Part shown: in pieces, positions 19,915 to 22,816 of the stretch
Position numbering within the stretch: the stretch's first letter is position 1
Layout of the letters: every line of letters begins with the position of its first letter
Source of the DNA: JAAXKN01 sp050258415
GTDB lineage: Bacteria > Bacteroidota > Ignavibacteria > Ignavibacteriales > SURF-24
DNA: 22,816 nt
Direction: 5' to 3'
Assembly (NCBI GenBank): GCA_050258415.1
Contig: JBLMYS010000368.1
Span: 1-22,816, forward strand
The notes under the pieces: model-generated
The model's input: the letters and a program-made list of their open reading frames with translations, nothing else
Told to the model about the DNA's origin: nothing
Databases searched by the model: none
Program-made: the position numbers and the translations under genes

Positions 19915-22263
19915 ATGAAAATAATCTACCGTTTAATTGCTGTTATGTTTTTAGCAGCAGTAATTTCATCTTCTATTAATGCGCAAGAAGTAGGACCAGG
20001 CTTTGGCTGCGGACTTGTTGAAGGAGGCTATGCTTCCGATTTAAGCGCTTACAAGGGAGATACACTTAAGTTTTATATATCAAGCAATGCACCGCAATAT
20101 GACCTGAAAATTTACAGGTATGGAAAGGTAAAAGAATTAGTCGCCACTATCCCGAATGTAAAAGGGGGGATAAGGGAGGTAAAACAGAGTGACGCGGTGT
20201 ACCTGAACGGCTGTAAATGGCCCGAATCGGCAAGCATTGTGATTCAGAAGGACTGGAAACCGGGAGCTTACCTGGCAGAATTTCCGACACTAAGCGATAC
20301 CATAAATCCGGTTCTTTTCTTCGTCAAGGACAAAGAAACAACAAACAGGCTTGTTGTAGTTTGTGCTACAAATACCTATCAGGCATATAATATGTTTGGC
20401 GGGAAAAGCTCATACCCGGCATACAGCAGCGAAGGCGGTGCAGGTGTATGGTTTAACTATTCAGTAAAACTCTCCTTTTTCAGACCTTTTAACTTAAACA
20501 ACCACACCGGCGTAAACCGCGGCAGTTTTAAGGCTTACGATTCAAAGCTGATTAAATGGCTCGAAGAGGAAGGCTACGACGTGGATGTTGTTTCGGATAC
20601 AGACCTTGACCGCGACTCTTTATATATCAGCAAACACAAAGTTCTTCTTCTGACAGGCCACAGTGAATACTGGAGTGCCAAGATGAGGGAAAACGTGGAG
20701 GCGTTTCTGAACAATGGCGGACACTTCATGTGCCTGAGCGGAAATACCTGCTGGTGGCAGATAAGATATGAAAATAACTATCACACATTTGTCTGCTATA
20801 AGCATAATCAGAGTGATCCCTTTTTCAAAGGGGAAAAGGGAACGCAGGAATGGTACACAATTAAAAGAGAAAATCCTTTCCTTGGCACGAGCTATGAAAA
20901 TGGCGGCCAAACTAACTATGGCACATGCCTGCCGTGGAAGGATGGGTTCGGAGGATATATCGTAAGAAACGCTCAGCACTGGGTCTATGAAAATTCAGGC
21001 TTAACGGAAGGTGACACGCTGGGATACTACGCCGATTCCTCAATTGTAGGCTACGAAACAGATGCCGCGCTTTTTACATACAGAAACGGGGTGCCAGTTG
21101 TAACAGGAAGTGACAAGACACCGTCGAATTTTAGATTACTGGGAATTTCACCCGCTAACCATGCCTCTGCAAACAGACCGGAAGAGTGGGCTACAATGGG
21201 AATCTTTAAGTACAACAAAGAAAACAATCCCAATGCGGGTTACGTTTTTAACGCCGCAACTGTCAGGTGGGCCTGGGGGCTCCAATCCCATTCGACAAAG
21301 GTTTCCATTGTAACTAAAAACGTACTGGATCATTTTCTTAGAAACTCTTTTCCTCCTGAATTTGTATCCTGGTCACCTTATGCCGCAAAGGCAGAGATGC
21401 TCCTGAAGACGTTTATGCCTTTTAACCACAGGAAAATGGAAATTCAGAAGGGGGGCAGAACAATTTTCAGCGCTTGTGCCGAGGATGATAATAAGCAGAA
21501 TGTCTCTTACTTCTGGACAGTAAATGATACCATACAGGCCTCAGGCGAAAAGGTGCTGAGATTCAATTCGCGCTATCACATAAACGGGCTGAATATTGTA
21601 AAGGCCTTTGCTTGCAACTCAAAGGATACGGCATCAATTACCTGGGAAGTTAATGTAATCGAGGGTACAGGGGATATCAGAATTGCGAGTAAGCCGGCCA
21701 CTGTCTACACACCGGGAAAGATATTCACTTATGTGCCCGGAATAACAAGCAGAAAAGATGCACGCGTTCACTACAGGATAGATCACCTTCCGGACTGGAT
21801 GACATTCGATCCTTCAAACGGTACCTTTGCCGGAACTCCGACGGTTGATGCCGCGCCTCTGGACAGCATTTCAATTGCTGTTGTAGATGAAATGGGCGCA
21901 ATAGATTATCAGACATTTAAGATTACCAGTGCTTCTGTAACTTCTCTTGCTGATAATGGCACGCTGCCGGATCATTTTGAGCTCTATCAGAATTATCCAA
22001 ACCCGTTTAACGGAATGACAAAAATCAGGTTTTTTGCAAAGGAGCCTTCACGCGCAGAGCTGACAATTACAAACCTTCAGGGGCAAAAGGTACGCAGCTA
22101 CAGGTTTAGTCAGGTTCCGGCGGGTTATAACGATATAACGTGGGATGGCAAAAATGAATCCGGTATACTGGTCGCCTCAGGCATTTATCTCTACAGGATA
22201 AACTGTATTACGCCTCAGGGATCCGGCTTCAATATGGTTAAGAAAATGGCTTATATCAAGTAG
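19915..22263 (+). CDS. Exported protein with N,N-dimethylformamidase-beta-like domain and T9SS sorting tail
   Basis: A 782-residue secreted protein. The signal peptide covers residues 1-23 (cut near INA/QE). The large middle part (about 35-480) resembles the large (beta) subunit of N,N-dimethylformamidase: LLLTGHSEYWSAKMRENVEA (near 244-263) then GGHFMCLSGNTCWWQIR (about 268-284) are the recognisable core. The characterised enzyme is an iron amidase whose metal is held by two Tyr and one Glu; I cannot align those safely. A putative Ig-like module (LPDWMTFDPSNGTFAGTPT, about 624-642) follows. The end (from about 690) is a type IX secretion sorting domain: YQNYPNPFNGMTKIRF, then SGIYLYRI. It therefore probably crosses the outer membrane and is surface-bound or released. 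There is no alpha-subunit gene next to it. Substrate unknown; an amide hydrolase or a carbohydrate-binding role are both open. Confidence 0.8.
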   Translation: MKIIYRLIAVMFLAAVISSSINAQEVGPGFGCGLVEGGYASDLSAYKGDTLKFYISSNAPQYDLKIYRYGKVKELVATIPNVKGGIREVKQSDAVYLNGCKWPESASIVIQKDWKPGAYLAEFPTLSDTINPVLFFVKDKETTNRLVVVCATNTYQAYNMFGGKSSYPAYSSEGGAGVWFNYSVKLSFFRPFNLNNHTGVNRGSFKAYDSKLIKWLEEEGYDVDVVSDTDLDRDSLYISKHKVLLLTGHSEYWSAKMRENVEAFLNNGGHFMCLSGNTCWWQIRYENNYHTFVCYKHNQSDPFFKGEKGTQEWYTIKRENPFLGTSYENGGQTNYGTCLPWKDGFGGYIVRNAQHWVYENSGLTEGDTLGYYADSSIVGYETDAALFTYRNGVPVVTGSDKTPSNFRLLGISPANHASANRPEEWATMGIFKYNKENNPNAGYVFNAATVRWAWGLQSHSTKVSIVTKNVLDHFLRNSFPPEFVSWSPYAAKAEMLLKTFMPFNHRKMEIQKGGRTIFSACAEDDNKQNVSYFWTVNDTIQASGEKVLRFNSRYHINGLNIVKAFACNSKDTASITWEVNVIEGTGDIRIASKPATVYTPGKIFTYVPGITSRKDARVHYRIDHLPDWMTFDPSNGTFAGTPTVDAAPLDSISIAVVDEMGAIDYQTFKITSASVTSLADNGTLPDHFELYQNYPNPFNGMTKIRFFAKEPSRAELTITNLQGQKVRSYRFSQVPAGYNDITWDGKNESGILVASGIYLYRINCITPQGSGFNMVKKMAYIK

Positions 22264-22272
22264 CAGGAACTT

Positions 22273-22313
22273 AAAGGTTAAGGCCGGTAAAACTTATGCC
22301 GGCTTTAACCTTT
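22273..22313. terminator. Shared terminator between convergent genes
   Basis: AAAGGTTAAGGCCGG (22273-22287) pairs with 22299-22313 over 15 positions, one of them G-U, around an 11-base loop. The plus strand continues TACTTTTAT. The stop codon of the minus-strand yciH gene (22305-22307) lies inside the right arm. Confidence 0.8.
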
Positions 22314-22664
22314 TACTTTTATACCCTGCTTTTCAAAATATGCGCGTACGAGATCCCTCTTTTCTCCCTGTATCTCAATAGTTCCGCGTCCTTCACCGGT
22401 TTTATATGTTCCTCCCGAACCGCACTTTTTCTTAAGTTCGCTCGTAAGATCTTTCAGAAAACCCTCATTTAATGGAAGCTTGTCTATAACCGTTACCGTT
22501 TTTCCGTGCCTGCCCGACTTTTCAATCCTCAGTACGGGTGTAAACTTCATACCGCTTACATCATCTTCTTTAGGGCATGTGCATTCAGATAAAAGCTCCT
22601 TGCAGCGGGGGCATTTTTTGTTGACCTCAGGGTCTGTCGAGTATACCAATCTATAGTTCTTCAT
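22305..22664 (-). CDS. yciH: SUI1/YciH-family translation factor
   Basis: A bacterial homologue of eukaryotic initiation factor eIF1 (SUI1). E. coli YciH is a ribosome-binding protein that affects initiation fidelity and stress response. The 119 residues have an N-terminal cysteine cluster (C18, C21, C28, C30; CPRCKELLSECTC), probably a zinc knuckle. The SUI1 domain spans about 40-119, with the family blocks RIEKSGRHGKTVTVIDKLP, LKKKCGSGGTYKTGEGRGTI and EIQGEKRDLVRAYFEKQGI. There is no Shine-Dalgarno. A good promoter match ends five bases upstream of the ATG, so the mRNA may be leaderless or nearly so. Its stop lies in the hairpin shared with the convergent gene. Confidence 0.93.
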   Translation of the reverse strand: MKNYRLVYSTDPEVNKKCPRCKELLSECTCPKEDDVSGMKFTPVLRIEKSGRHGKTVTVIDKLPLNEGFLKDLTSELKKKCGSGGTYKTGEGRGTIEIQGEKRDLVRAYFEKQGIKVKG

Positions 22665-22668
22665 ATGG

Positions 22669-22700
22669 TAAATATAATGGGATTGTAAGCGTTTAACAAA
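22669..22700 (-). promoter_or_regulatory. Candidate promoter of yciH, placed for a leaderless mRNA
   Basis: On the minus strand TTTG (22700-22697), 20 bases, then TATATTTA (22676-22669), seven of eight to TAnnTTTG. The box ends only five bases before the ATG at 22664, so transcription would begin at or within a base or two of the start codon. Pattern match only. Confidence 0.4.
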
Positions 22701-22710
22701 TTTAATATAA

Positions 22711-22769
22711 TTTTTGTAGGATAACTTCTTACAAAAAAAGTAGACTTTTTAGAAGTCTTTTTGTAAGAA
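22711..22769. repeat. Three-arm alternating inverted repeat at the right edge
   Basis: TTCTTACAAAAA (22726-22737) can pair perfectly with TTTTTGTAAGAA (22758-22769). Inside that hairpin AGACTT and AAGTCT (22742-22747, 22752-22757) also pair. The same middle arm can instead pair with TTTTTGTAGGA (22711-22721) on its left, with one mismatch. The two folds exclude each other. It lies upstream of the candidate yciH promoter. The rest of the edge (to 22816) shows no gene. Confidence 0.6.
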
Positions 22770-22816
22770 AAGATTGACTTATTCTCTTTCATGTTATAAC
22801 TTATAAAAAGGGCCGC

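Noticed and set aside
1..22816. CRISPR array, tRNA or rRNA gene, prophage, or defence/biosynthetic cluster
   Set aside because: No direct-repeat/spacer pattern, cloverleaf with tRNA landmarks, integrase, capsid or toxin-antitoxin gene was seen; every large frame has a housekeeping or single-gene explanation.

Overview
The window looks like ordinary chromosomal DNA from a member of the Ignavibacteria (Ignavibacteriota/Chlorobi-Bacteroidetes group) or a close relative. Four things point there. One secreted protein ends in a YPNPFN-type T9SS sorting domain. Five genes have a promoter pattern of the Bacteroidetes kind (TTTG, 18-20 bases, TAnnTTTR). Many starts nevertheless keep Shine-Dalgarno sequences (AAGGAG, GGAG). 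Intergenic DNA carries AT-rich heptamer microsatellites. No database search was run, so the lineage is an inference.

Layout, left to right. 1-436: no convincing gene. 437-1516: a lipoprotein with beta-propeller-like repeats. 1549-2198: a dense cluster of palindromes around a broken secreted-protein gene (1706-1963). 2310-3432: queC-queF, two steps of queuosine (preQ1) synthesis. 3656-5047: a PLP enzyme with the full active-site set of tyrosine phenol-lyase. 5119-8543: glnD (PII uridylyltransferase) and murI (glutamate racemase), 20 bases apart. 8625-11659, minus strand: a Nudix hydrolase, a DUF1232 protein and a secreted S9 peptidase; the last two overlap by ATGA. 11961-12938: a sugar-phosphate nucleotidyltransferase. 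13103-15710: metK-ahcY, the SAM-cycle pair. 15808-19537, minus strand: an AmrS-type radical SAM protein and a Lon-related AAA protease. 19915-22263: a large exported protein with a dimethylformamidase-beta-like domain. 22305-22664, minus strand: a SUI1/YciH factor.

Convergent gene pairs are separated by clear hairpins (murI/Nudix, ahcY/amrS, secreted protein/yciH), two of them directly followed by the same heptamer repeat. Functionally the window is mainly housekeeping: tRNA modification, nitrogen signalling, cell-wall D-glutamate, methyl cycle and proteolysis. I found no phage, CRISPR, secretion cluster, biosynthetic cluster or defence system, and I do not think a new multi-gene system is present. 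The most unusual material is the non-coding DNA (palindrome nest, stop-codon heptamer repeats, alternative hairpins at the right edge), the lysine-rich tail on MetK, and the exported dimethylformamidase-like protein.
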